Part shown: piece by piece, positions 1-8,600 of the stretch
How positions within the stretch are numbered: the stretch's first letter is position 1
Layout: every line of letters starts with the position of its first letter
DNA from: Bryobacteraceae bacterium
GTDB taxonomy: Bacteria > Acidobacteriota > Terriglobia > Bryobacterales > Bryobacteraceae
NCBI GenBank assembly: GCA_947456995.1
Contig: CANGVB010000020.1
Coordinates: forward strand, 1-14,523
Length of the DNA stretch: 14,523 nt
Direction: 5' to 3'
Translations under genes and position numbers: made by a program
Notes under the pieces: model-generated
Told to the model about the DNA's origin: nothing
Seen by the model: only the letters and a program-made list of their open reading frames with translations
Databases searched by the model: none

Positions 1-2
1 AC

Positions 3-34
3 TGTAAAGAAATGTAAAGGAATTGTGATAAAAT
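3..34 (+). promoter_or_regulatory. Candidate promoter (extended -10) with phased direct repeat upstream of the receptor gene
   Basis: TAAAAT at 29-34 is preceded by TG at 26-27, giving an extended -10 (TGnTAAAAT). No good -35 is visible at the usual distance. Two copies of TGTAAAG (3-9 and 13-19) lie exactly 10 bp apart, about one helical turn, just upstream, and could be an activator site. A short hairpin (CTCGT 52-56 with ACGAG 64-68) would lie in the leader. Seen by eye only; the transcription start is not known. Confidence 0.35.
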
Positions 35-84
35 CGGGCGCAATTGGGAGTCTCGTCCAAAAAACGAGGTGCTCAAATTTCTCT

Positions 85-89
85 AGGAG
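85..89 (+). promoter_or_regulatory. Shine-Dalgarno site of the TonB-dependent receptor gene
   Basis: AGGAG sits six bases before the ATG at 96 and fixes this start. The protein then begins with a short basic n-region and a hydrophobic stretch, as expected for an exported protein. Confidence 0.75.
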
Positions 90-95
90 TCTTCC

Positions 96-3000
96 ATGGT
101 TAGAAGAATCTCGACCATCGCGTCCTTGTTGGCGTTGATGTGTCTAACATCCTTGGGGCAGGAGTTTCGGGCCACAGTAACGGGCCGGGTACTCGATAGC
201 TCCGGTGCAACTATAGCGGGAGCCACCGTGAAGGTGGTGAACTCGAACACACAAGAAACAAATACTGCAACAACAGACGTATCGGGTGTTTACAACATCC
301 CGTTGCTGCGTCCGGGACAGTACACAGCAACAGCAACTCAATCTGGCTTCAAGTCGGCAGTTCGCAGCAACATTACGCTGAACGTCAGCCAGGTTGCCGG
401 TATTGATTTCGTACTTGAAGTTGGCCAGTTGACCGATTCGGTTACGGTTGAAGCCAATGCGGCAGTGCTTGAAACGCAGACCGCGTCACGGTCTGGCATT
501 ATCGACAACAAGACACTGACTGACTTGCCGCTCAATGCGCGTAACCCGTTCATGCTGGGCGCGACTCAGTCGGGTGTTACCTTCCGCGGTGCTGCAATCT
601 GGCAGCGTCCCTTTGATAATGGTGCCATCGCTGAATGGTCCATCAACGGCGGCCAGCAGTCACGCAACGAATTTTTGATGGACGGAGCTCCAAACAACGC
701 GCAACTTGGCGGCAATAACATCGCCTATGTGCCTGTTGTCGACGCCGTGCAGGAATTCACGATCCAGACCAACTCTTATGACGCAGCTTATGGCCGCACC
801 GGTGGCGGCGTTGTGAACGTCGTTCTCAAGAGTGGTGGTGCACAGCATCACGGTACGGTTTATGAGTTTATGCGCCGCGCTTCGCTGAATGCGAACTCCT
901 TCCAGAACAATGCCCTTGGCCGCAATTCGGCTGGTGTGCCGAATGCAGTTCGCCCCAACGGATTCATGGATCAGTATGGCGTCCAGATGGATGGCCCGAT
1001 TTATATTCCGAAGCTTTTGACTAAAGAGAGCAAAGTAAAGCTCTTCTATATGGGCAGCTATGAAGGCTATCGCGAAGGTACGCCCAACCCGCTGCGTAAC
1101 AGCTTCGCAGCCGAAGAAATGCGCACTGGGGACTTCAGCAAACTGACGCAGGCAAACGGCCAGCCGATTCTTATCTTCGACCCCCTCAATGCAACGATGG
1201 TAAATGGAGATCCGGTTCGTTCGCAATTCCCGAACAATCAGATCCCTGCCAGCCGTATTGACCCTGTCGCCCGCAACGTTATGGCATTCATGCCCAAGCC
1301 GAATGCAACTTCACCCGGGCAGCGATACTCCACGACGAACTTCATTCTTCCCACTTATGTCAACAACGATGACTTCTACAACCTGATTCTGAAGTTTGAC
1401 TGGAACTTTGGTGACAAGCACCGTACCTTCATCCGTCATGCATCCAACGACCGCACCGAAGAACGCTGCGTCAACGGTATCTGTTCGGGTCCTGGTATGG
1501 ACGGGCAGCAGCCCTTTCAGCGCATCAACGACGCTTACGTAATCGACTGGGTGAGCACTCTGAATTCCACCACTGTATTCAACGTGCGCGCCTCCTATAA
1601 CCGTTTCATTGAAAAGGGTTTCGGTCGCGACAACGCGAACTTCGATCTCACCAAGCTCGGCCTGCCCTCAAACCTGGTGAGCCAACTCCCCTCACCGGCC
1701 TTCTTTGGCCGTTGGGATCTGGCCGGCTACAGCTCGCTTGGCCGTGATCAGGGTATCAACATCACCAATAACTACGGCATCATGGGCAGCGTAACCAAGA
1801 ATATGGGCAAGCACACCCTGAAGGCTGGCGTCGACGTCCGTCGCATCCACTTCATCCAGCAGAACAGCGGTAACATTCTGCAGTTCAATTTCAACGACCA
1901 GTGGACACGACGCAACTGGAACCAGGCTCAGGCAGATGCAGGCGACAGCTTCGCCAGCTTCCTCCTGGGTATGCCCAGCAACTTCGGTGGCGACCGCACC
2001 GTTGGTGGACAGCAGAACTTCCCGCTTTACCCGTTCTATCAGAACTGGTATAGCGCATTCTACTTCCAGGACGACTGGAAGGTGAGCCGTAAGCTGACAC
2101 TGAACCTGGGCTTGCGTTACGACATCAATATGCCTGCCAGCGAAAAGTACAACCGCATCAACCGTGGCTTTGACACGGCAGTTGCCTCCCCCCTGCGTGG
2201 CCAGATTCCCTCGCTGCCCAATTTGAGCGGTGGTATGAACTTTGCCGGCGTCAATGGCAACGACGGTTTCTCCGGCAACCTCTACAAGAACACCTGGCAG
2301 CCCCGTATTGGTGCCGCCTACTCAGTGAATGACCGTCTCGTAGTTCGTGGCGGTTGGGGACGTTATTACATGAACCCCAGCAACAACAATCTGCGCAGCT
2401 TTGGCTTTGCCACAGTAACGCCGATTGTGGCGAGCCTCGATGACGGCCGTACGCCGATCACTGGCTTGCTCAGCAATCCGCTTCCCAACGGCTTTGCCCG
2501 TCCGAGTGGAGCTTCCCTCGGCGGCAATACCTTCCTGGGCCGTGACTTCAATCACTGGACTCCTGACTTCAAGATCCCGGCAATTGACCAGTTCTCCCTG
2601 GGCATTCAGTACCAGGTGAACCGGAAGTCGGTTCTTGATATCAGCTACATCGGCAGCATCACGCGCAACCGAGAAACTTCGCGCCCGATCAACATCCCGA
2701 GCGCGCAGTTTATGCGGCAGTGCGACGCATTGCAGGGCGGCCTTCCGAACTTCTGCAACGAACAGTTGCCGAACCCCTTCCTTGGCAATCAGGCCTTCCG
2801 GGGTACCAGCTTCTTTACCGCCAGCACTTTGTCGCGCTACCAGTTGAACCGGCCCTTCCCCCAGTTCAACGGTAACCTGACCCAGGACGGTTTGAACACT
2901 GGCCGCATCGACTACAACTCGCTGCAGGTGAACTACAACGTGCGTATGTCTGGCTTGACGCTGATCACGAACTACACGTGGTCTCGCATGCTGGATCGTG

Positions 3001-3701
3001 ACGGCTTCATCGATCCGTTTAACGGTGTGGAACAGAGAGCACTGTATTTCAATGACCGTCCTCATGTCTTCAAGCTAACTGGCAGCTACGATTTGCCGTT
3101 TGGCAAAGGCAAGACGATGTTCTCCGGTGCCAAAGGTATCACTGACAAGCTGATTAGCGGCTGGCAGGTTACCAGCTTCTTCCAGTGGGCTTCTGGCGAA
3201 CCAGCCAACCTGCCTGCTAACGTGCTGCCTCTTAAGGATCCGCGCGTGCAGGACATCAACTGGAACCAGCATCAGGTTCGTGGGTATAGCAATTGCGTAA
3301 TTCGTCAGAACAACGACGGATCGCGTTCACCTATGCCTTACTCGCTTGCTTCCGGCTGCGGCAATGACCTCAGCACTTACTCCTGGCTGTGGGTAGGCGA
3401 CTTCTCTCCTGGTCAGACGGCTCCCGGCCGCCAGACTCCGAATCTCTTCGGCAACCTGCGCAAGCACCGTGTGCCGACTCTTGACGCTTCGCTCCTGAAG
3501 ACGACCGTCTTCGGCGAACGTTATCGCTTCCAGTTCGGATTTGAAGCCTTCAATGCGATCAACAAGTATTACTTTGGCCGCAACGACAGCTTCAACACGA
3601 ATCCGAATGACGCTAACTTCGGAACCCTGTTCCCGGCTCTTACTTCCAACCAGAATTTCAGCCCGCGTACCATGCAGGTGCGTTTGAAGTTCAACTGGTA
3701 A
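96..3701 (+). CDS. Oar-like TonB-dependent outer-membrane receptor with N-terminal carboxypeptidase-regulatory-like domain
   Basis: The 1,201-residue product is an outer-membrane beta-barrel protein that probably takes up or binds a large substrate such as an oligosaccharide or peptide, with energy from TonB/ExbBD; the substrate cannot be read from the sequence. Residues 1 to about 22 form a signal peptide (MVRR, then a hydrophobic run to SLGQ). Residues 25-110 match the carboxypeptidase-regulatory-like fold, with TVTGRVLDSSGATIAGATV and later GVYNIPLLRPGQYTATA. Residues 135-250 look like the plug, including NEFLMDGAPNN and GRTGGGVVNVVLKSGG. The rest is rich in aromatic and Asn residues like TonB barrels, and the chain ends in LKFNW, a terminal aromatic typical of barrel insertion signals. 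Length matches the Oar-like receptors common in Acidobacteria. It appears monocistronic: a promoter-like element lies upstream and a terminator directly follows. Base composition is balanced, unlike the G-rich genes further along. The family call is secure; the specific ligand is unknown. Confidence 0.93.
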   Translation: MVRRISTIASLLALMCLTSLGQEFRATVTGRVLDSSGATIAGATVKVVNSNTQETNTATTDVSGVYNIPLLRPGQYTATATQSGFKSAVRSNITLNVSQVAGIDFVLEVGQLTDSVTVEANAAVLETQTASRSGIIDNKTLTDLPLNARNPFMLGATQSGVTFRGAAIWQRPFDNGAIAEWSINGGQQSRNEFLMDGAPNNAQLGGNNIAYVPVVDAVQEFTIQTNSYDAAYGRTGGGVVNVVLKSGGAQHHGTVYEFMRRASLNANSFQNNALGRNSAGVPNAVRPNGFMDQYGVQMDGPIYIPKLLTKESKVKLFYMGSYEGYREGTPNPLRNSFAAEEMRTGDFSKLTQANGQPILIFDPLNATMVNGDPVRSQFPNNQIPASRIDPVARNVMAFMPKPNATSPGQRYSTTNFILPTYVNNDDFYNLILKFDWNFGDKHRTFIRHASNDRTEERCVNGICSGPGMDGQQPFQRINDAYVIDWVSTLNSTTVFNVRASYNRFIEKGFGRDNANFDLTKLGLPSNLVSQLPSPAFFGRWDLAGYSSLGRDQGINITNNYGIMGSVTKNMGKHTLKAGVDVRRIHFIQQNSGNILQFNFNDQWTRRNWNQAQADAGDSFASFLLGMPSNFGGDRTVGGQQNFPLYPFYQNWYSAFYFQDDWKVSRKLTLNLGLRYDINMPASEKYNRINRGFDTAVASPLRGQIPSLPNLSGGMNFAGVNGNDGFSGNLYKNTWQPRIGAAYSVNDRLVVRGGWGRYYMNPSNNNLRSFGFATVTPIVASLDDGRTPITGLLSNPLPNGFARPSGASLGGNTFLGRDFNHWTPDFKIPAIDQFSLGIQYQVNRKSVLDISYIGSITRNRETSRPINIPSAQFMRQCDALQGGLPNFCNEQLPNPFLGNQAFRGTSFFTASTLSRYQLNRPFPQFNGNLTQDGLNTGRIDYNSLQVNYNVRMSGLTLITNYTWSRMLDRDGFIDPFNGVEQRALYFNDRPHVFKLTGSYDLPFGKGKTMFSGAKGITDKLISGWQVTSFFQWASGEPANLPANVLPLKDPRVQDINWNQHQVRGYSNCVIRQNNDGSRSPMPYSLASGCGNDLSTYSWLWVGDFSPGQTAPGRQTPNLFGNLRKHRVPTLDASLLKTTVFGERYRFQFGFEAFNAINKYYFGRNDSFNTNPNDANFGTLFPALTSNQNFSPRTMQVRLKFNW

Positions 3702-3721
3702 GAAGCTTCATCAAACAAAAG

Positions 3722-3754
3722 AAAGGCGTCACCTTCGGGTGACGCCTTTTTTTT
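3722..3754 (+). terminator. Rho-independent terminator of the receptor gene
   Basis: A perfect 12-bp stem (3722-3733 with 3738-3749) closes on a TTCG loop with a C-G closing pair, the very stable cUUCGg tetraloop, and runs into eight Ts (3747-3754). It begins 20 bases after the stop codon and isolates the receptor gene from the PEP-CTERM gene. Confidence 0.93.
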
Positions 3755-3865
3755 GCTGCGGCTTTGCTGTATCGAGAGGTGGATTCTAGTCCAGCCTTAA
3801 GGAGCCGGGCTCGGCTCAGGATGACCACCTGTAGGCGAGTGACGCTCGATGGTCGTAGTCGGATT

Positions 3866-3996
3866 GATGAAGCTGTTGATTCTAATAGAAAGAATACGGC
3901 CAAAGAAGTGCAGCAAAGGAGGGGCAACTCGATCGGTAATCAGAAACAAGATCTCTAAACTGAGAGACGAATACCGGCGAGAGCAACAGCTTCATC
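3866..3996 (+). promoter_or_regulatory. Long-range inverted repeat in the likely leader of the PEP-CTERM gene
   Basis: The arms GATGAAGCTGTTG (3866-3878) and CAACAGCTTCATC (3984-3996) are perfect reverse complements, 105 bases apart. The downstream arm ends one base before the AAAAGGA ribosome site (3998-4004). In a transcript covering both arms, pairing would put a stable helix against the ribosome site. This may be a regulatory leader fold or a protein-binding repeat; function is inferred only from position. Confidence 0.4.
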
Positions 3997-3997
3997 G

Positions 3998-4004
3998 AAA
4001 AGGA
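3998..4004 (+). promoter_or_regulatory. Shine-Dalgarno site of the PEP-CTERM gene
   Basis: AAAAGGA ends eight bases before the ATG at 4013. It is followed by a gene whose product starts with a clear signal peptide, supporting this start. Confidence 0.6.
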
Positions 4005-4012
4005 AAACACAA

Positions 4013-4681
4013 ATGAGATCGTTTCACGCAGCTTTCGTTCCTATTGCTGCCGTATTCAGTTTGGCCCTGATCAGTGTCGGGCCGAGCGCAAGTGCTGCAA
4101 CAGTCACGTACAACACCAACTCACCGACCACCGGATTTGCATCTGGAGGTTTAACTTTATCAGGCACCAATGGGGCGAGCCTGCTCTTCAGTGCCCTCCC
4201 GTCTACTGAAGTTGGAACCCCTTCCAATGTAAATTTCGGCATCTTTACGCTGTCTTGTTCCGAATGTACAGACCAGCCAAATACAGGGACTTCCGGTAGT
4301 GCTTTCTTTAGTGCGTTCACCTTCAATCTTGTTGTTCGCGATGAGACCGATGGAGGAGTTGGAACATTTGTAGGCAGTTCGACAGGCGGCTTCATTTACC
4401 GTAACGCCAGCCCCATCAACATTAGCTGGGTTCCGCTCATTCTGGGGCCTGGTACCGTAAACGCCACAAGTGGATCGTTTGGGCCTACTGTGATTTTTAT
4501 GCTGAGAGACACGAGCATTGTTGCGCCCAATTCGGGGTCCAGCCCCGGACAGACGACAGTGGAAGGTTTCATTAGCTCATCCACAGAAACGCCAGCGGTG
4601 GAGGGAATCCCCGAGCCCGGATCATTGGCGCTTTTCGGGAGTGGCCTTATTGGTCTATATTGCCTGATGCGGAAGAAGTAG
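4013..4681 (+). CDS. Secreted PEP-CTERM sorting-domain protein of unknown function
   Basis: The 222-residue protein is exported and probably sorted by an exosortase encoded elsewhere. Residues 1-28 are a signal peptide (basic MRSFH start, hydrophobic core, cleavage likely after ASA). The body, 29-198, is rich in Thr, Ser, Gly and Asn, low in charge, and carries a Cys pair, CSEC, at 82-85. The last 24 residues form a textbook PEP-CTERM tail: IPEP at 199-202, a hydrophobic helix, and basic MRKK at the end. In this family, cleavage at the PEP motif normally releases the protein to the surface or the extracellular matrix. I recognise no enzymatic domain in the body, so beyond sorting the role is unknown. 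It has its own ribosome site and is bracketed by terminators, so it appears to be transcribed alone. No exosortase gene is present in the window. Confidence 0.88.
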   Translation: MRSFHAAFVPIAAVFSLALISVGPSASAATVTYNTNSPTTGFASGGLTLSGTNGASLLFSALPSTEVGTPSNVNFGIFTLSCSECTDQPNTGTSGSAFFSAFTFNLVVRDETDGGVGTFVGSSTGGFIYRNASPINISWVPLILGPGTVNATSGSFGPTVIFMLRDTSIVAPNSGSSPGQTTVEGFISSSTETPAVEGIPEPGSLALFGSGLIGLYCLMRKK

Positions 4682-4706
4682 CATTCTTCTAAGTCTATTC
4701 GTTAGA

Positions 4707-4739
4707 GTCGCTCAGCATTGATTTGCCGGGCGACTTTTT
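4707..4739 (+). terminator. Probable rho-independent terminator after the PEP-CTERM gene
   Basis: GTCGCTC (4707-4713) can pair with GGGCGAC (4728-4734), seven pairs including one G-T, followed by five Ts (4735-4739). The loop is 14 bases, longer than usual, so it is weaker than the terminator at 3722. It starts 26 bases after the stop codon. Confidence 0.65.
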
Positions 4740-4819
4740 CAGGTGTGTTGGACGCAGTTTCGGGCCGTAACGCTGGACGATTCACCCGGATGTGTTGATT
4801 TCTGATAGGCTGCTTTTCT

Positions 4820-5626
4820 ATGTCCACTATTGGTGATCAATACATATTGGGTGTGGGGCGGTCTGATCATGACCGGCTTCATGTCATTAGCGAGATTCAT
4901 GACGGGGATACGCGAGAGCTACTGAAGCGTGCGGGACTTGCGGCCGGGCATCGGTTTGTTGAGTTTGGCTGCGGATTGGGGTATGTGTCGCGGTGGGCGG
5001 CTGAGATGGGAGCTCATGTTACGGGTATTGATTTGAATGAGCATCAGACGGAGGTGGCTCAGAGGATGGCGGATGAGGCGGGCTTGAAGACGGTGCGGTT
5101 TCAGGTGGCCAACATTTATGAACATGGGCTGGAGCCGGAGAGCCTGGACATGACGCATTGCCGGTGGTTGCTGGTGCATCTGAATCGCCCTGTGGATGCG
5201 ATGCGGAGTATCTATGCGGCGCTGAAACCGGGTGGGGTGATGGTTTGTGAAGAGTGTGATGCGAGTGCCATTTACAGTGAGCCGCCATCTCATGCCTATC
5301 AGGAGATGGTTGAGTTGGGGCTGAATGCGGGTAAGCGGCGCGGGGTGGATTATGCGGGTGGGCGGCGGGTGCATCTGTGGGCTCACGAGGCGGGCTTTGA
5401 GATTGTTCATGTGAGTGCTTATCAGCCGCATCACATTAGCGGTAAGCATAAGGGTTTCTGGAGCTGGACGATGGTGACTGCGGGAGAGGGGATGGTGAGG
5501 GAAGGGACGCTGAGTGAGGAGCGGTTGCGGGAACTGGAGCGGGGGATGAGTGCAGCGGACATGGACCCCCATACGGTGGTGGCCCATGCCCGGATGCATC
5601 AGTTGATTGCGCGGAAGCCGGTTTAG
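4820..5626 (+). CDS. Class I SAM-dependent methyltransferase
   Basis: The 268-residue protein is a cytoplasmic Rossmann-fold methyltransferase transferring a methyl group from S-adenosylmethionine; the acceptor is unknown. Motif I is VEFGCGLGY at residues 47-55 (glycine-rich SAM loop), followed by the acidic residue binding the ribose in VTGIDLN (Asp71). The downstream strand SLDMTHCRWLLVHL (108-121) and LKPGGVMVCEE (135-145) match the later core motifs of the Methyltransf_11/25 group. The C-terminal third (about 150-268) is probably the acceptor-binding cap and has no signature I can assign. No signal peptide or membrane segment is present. The ATG at 4820 has only a weak AGG ten bases upstream; an in-frame ATG at 4790 is closed by a TGA two codons later, so 4820 is the first usable ATG. 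The gene is convergent with the giant Rhs gene (24 bases between stops), so no operon partner hints at the substrate. Confidence 0.88.
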   Translation: MSTIGDQYILGVGRSDHDRLHVISEIHDGDTRELLKRAGLAAGHRFVEFGCGLGYVSRWAAEMGAHVTGIDLNEHQTEVAQRMADEAGLKTVRFQVANIYEHGLEPESLDMTHCRWLLVHLNRPVDAMRSIYAALKPGGVMVCEECDASAIYSEPPSHAYQEMVELGLNAGKRRGVDYAGGRRVHLWAHEAGFEIVHVSAYQPHHISGKHKGFWSWTMVTAGEGMVREGTLSEERLRELERGMSAADMDPHTVVAHARMHQLIARKPV

Positions 5627-5650
5627 GTGTTTGAGGGCTTTCAGTATCGC

Positions 5651-8600
5651 CTATTGAGTTCTTGGCCACGCGTTATCGCTGCAGCCTGGATTTACCCAGT
5701 TTTCTCCAAAAATATAGCTCACCCAGTATCCGGTCAAACGGTCGTAGATGAAGTCTGCGACTTGGGATGGTGTGGGGGGCGGCAGCTCATCTATTTGGGT
5801 TGACAAGCGGGCAAGGCAGAGGCCCACACGCTTGACGAAGTTGATGTATTCGGGAGCAGCAACCAAGCCCAGTGGATCCTTGTTCACAAGAGGAGAGTTA
5901 GAAGCGTAGTCGTAATTGAACGGATGCAGCGGATCCTGCTGGAGGAAGCGGCCTGATTGCGGACTATACAATCTGGCCCTCACGTATAGATCTCCGCTGA
6001 GCGGAATGTTTTCACGTGCAGTGAATGTGAGTTCGCTCGAGACTGCTGGATTACTGTTGAGCAGTGGTCGACCAAACGAATCGAGAAGCAGTTGGCTGAC
6101 TACAGTGCCCGCATTGTTAACGATAGTCCTAACGGTGCCAACGTTATCAGTCAGAAGCCAGCGTGTTTGCCCGGCAACATCTTCGGCCAAGACATTATCG
6201 AAGCCCTGATTGTAGAGGCGGCGAGTGATTACGTTTCCTGGAGCGATTGAAAGGATCGGGTCCAGGAGGTCGTAATAGAAACGCGTTTCTCCAGTGCCAT
6301 CGACAAGAGCAATACGACGATTGAACGGATCATAACGGAATGTATTGCGGCCCGTTTCCACGAAGGTAGAATTGCGGGCAATGATTGCTGTGACCCGGTT
6401 TCTGAAGTCGTATTCATAATTGATGGTTGAACTGTCGGCGCGGTTGCGGCGCTGGGTGAGGTTGCCCTCGGCGTCGTAGAAGTATTCAAACTGGGCGTCT
6501 GCGCTCAGCAAATTTCCACCTGCACCGCCCTGGTAAGAAAGCTGATGAGTTGGACTGATATGGCTGGTAAGACGGTTGCCAGCAGCGTCATAAGTATAAG
6601 TCTCGTTTGGTTGGCGCGCAGGCGCCGGGTGCGTGGCGCGAGTGAGCCGACGGGCTGGGTCGTATTCAAAGAGATGGAGGCCTTCGATATCCGTCATTTT
6701 GGTGATGTCGCCCAGATTGTTGCGGTCGAAAGTGAAAATGTTGAAGGCGAGATCGCCGGCCGCATTGGTGTGTCTCAGTGCGCTAAGACGCTTCGAGCAT
6801 CCAGCGCACTCGTATTCCATACCAGTTGTGGCGACTGGCAAGGTGCCGGCAAGATCGGCAAAGCGCCGAACAGAAGAAGGGAGGCCTGCCAAATTATATT
6901 CAAGCTGGACTCTCTTGTCGCTCGCGCCGCCACCGGACTGCGTAATGGCAATAACTTGATCGAGGCCATTGAACGTCTGTCCAATATTGCCACCCAGAGA
7001 ATCTGTTGTTGAGGTTGGATTATTGTTTGCGTCATAGCCGAAGTTAATCGTAAAGACAGGGTGCGAAGGATAGACAGCTTCGCTGCGAGTGCGGCGGCCG
7101 AGCGCGTCGTAGAACATCGAAATGGTTGCAGAAGGATCGGAAGCAGACGTGATTCTGTCGAAGGCATCGTAAGTAAAGCTGAAGACTCGGCCATCCGTCC
7201 AGGTCTCGCGAGTGAGGCGGTGTGAGGGGCTGAACTGATAATCTACGCGGCGGCCATTGCGGTCGATCTTGAACTGTAGATCGCCGGTGTTGGACCAACT
7301 GTAGATGGAGGTATTTCCGCGCGGATCGCGGATCGTGAGGGGGAAGCCCTGGGCAGAAAAGGTGCGGAATGTGGTTGCCCCCTGTGGGTCAATGAAGTGG
7401 GTTTGATTGCCCGCTGAGTCGTAGCGGAACTCGGTAGTCTGGCCCGCCCTGTCTTGCCGGAAGCGGAGCTGGCAGAGAGAGTCATAGGTATAGGAAGTGA
7501 CCCCACCAGCAGCATCTGTGATCGTCGCAACCGTTTTGCATGTTGGGTTGTAGGAGTAGCTGATTCTGCGGCCAGAAGCGTCCGTCTCTGTGAGGAGGTT
7601 TCCAGATGCGTCGTAGGTTCTAGTGTAGAGATTGCCGGCCGGATCCCTCTCGGTGAGGAGATTGTTTGCCAAGTCATAAGTGCGAATGGTGTCTTCAAAA
7701 TTGCTTGCATCACGATAGCGACGCTCCGTGACTACGTTTCCGCGTTCGTCGTAAATGTACTCGCGGCGGAATCCACGGCCGTTGAAGATGGTTTGGGTGA
7801 GTGCGCTCGGGCTGCTCGAAAGTTGATTGCAACCGGCCAGAGTGGTGATGTTACCTTCTGGAGGGCAGGAGGCGGTGAGGCGGCCTGTGGAGTCATAGAC
7901 GTTGCGGATCACGTCGATGCCTGTTGGGTCCTGGCTTCGAGTCAGGTAGTTGGGGAAGGAGGGGTTCTCGTAGAAATTGCGAGCAATCCGATTGAGCTGA
8001 TCGGCAATGGTGGAGAGGTTGCCGGCCGGATCGTAGGTGTAGCGGAGTTCGGCACCGTTTGGTTCGCGGATGTTGGTGATACGGTTCTGGCTGTCACGAG
8101 TGATGGTGAGCTGGACGCCCGTGGAACTCAGGATGGCGGTTGGGGTGAAGGTCAGAGTGTTGCCGTTGCGATCGCGGATGAGCTTGATGCCTTCGATTTC
8201 GTCCAACTCGTAACGCAGCCCGGCATGGGTTGTGAGGATATAGCGGCGAGGATTCCAGACGTTGGTTAAGTCTGCGAATGCTGTGCCATCGAAGAGGAAG
8301 ACGCTGGTCTCCGGGACTTCCAGCTTGTCGATGACGCCAGCGTCTGGAGTGAAGGCCGGCGTGACTACGCTGGGGAAAAGGAAGGACGGCGCAGTGGGGG
8401 CAAAGCGGAAGCCGACGCGGCGGCCGTCGGGGGTGGTGACGTAGACTTTGGCGCCGGGGCGCATGCCTTGCAGAGGAGTTTCGGTGGGCGCGTCGACGAC
8501 AGAGCCAAAGAGGCCCAAGCGCCAGCCAGCACCGAAGTCGCCGGAGCGCGTATCGATGCTGTCATAGATTCGAGTGATGTTGAGGGGGATCCCGACGAAG

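Larger units (their letters stand above)
3755..4012. other. Non-coding gap before the PEP-CTERM gene, with inverted repeats
   Basis: No convincing gene lies here: small open frames on both strands lack ribosome sites and protein-like composition. A 6-bp hairpin with a 4-base loop occurs at 3802-3817. A 13-base motif at 3866-3878 recurs as its exact reverse complement at 3984-3996, just before the next gene's ribosome site. An 11-base stretch at 3704-3714, right after the receptor stop, is complementary to 3864-3874. I see no clear promoter hexamer pair, although a promoter for the 4013 gene should be here. Confidence 0.6.

Noticed and set aside
2322..3065. 247-codon - strand frame inside the receptor gene
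   Set aside because: Antisense to a well-supported TonB receptor; product has no family features.
3802..3817. GAGCCG/CGGCTC hairpin considered as a terminator
   Set aside because: No T-tract follows, and a much stronger terminator lies just upstream.
3691..3958. Small overlapping frames on both strands after the receptor gene
   Set aside because: They overlap the terminator hairpin, are Arg/Ser-rich, and have no ribosome sites.
4919..5599. 226-codon - strand frame opposite the methyltransferase, considered as an Rhs immunity gene
   Set aside because: His/Pro/Arg-rich product mirrors the G-rich methyltransferase coding strand, and the methyltransferase motifs are clear; no ribosome site found.
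7454..8269. Long + strand frame (271 codons) opposite the Rhs core
   Set aside because: Shadow of the YD-repeat coding region on the opposite strand; no recognisable motif.
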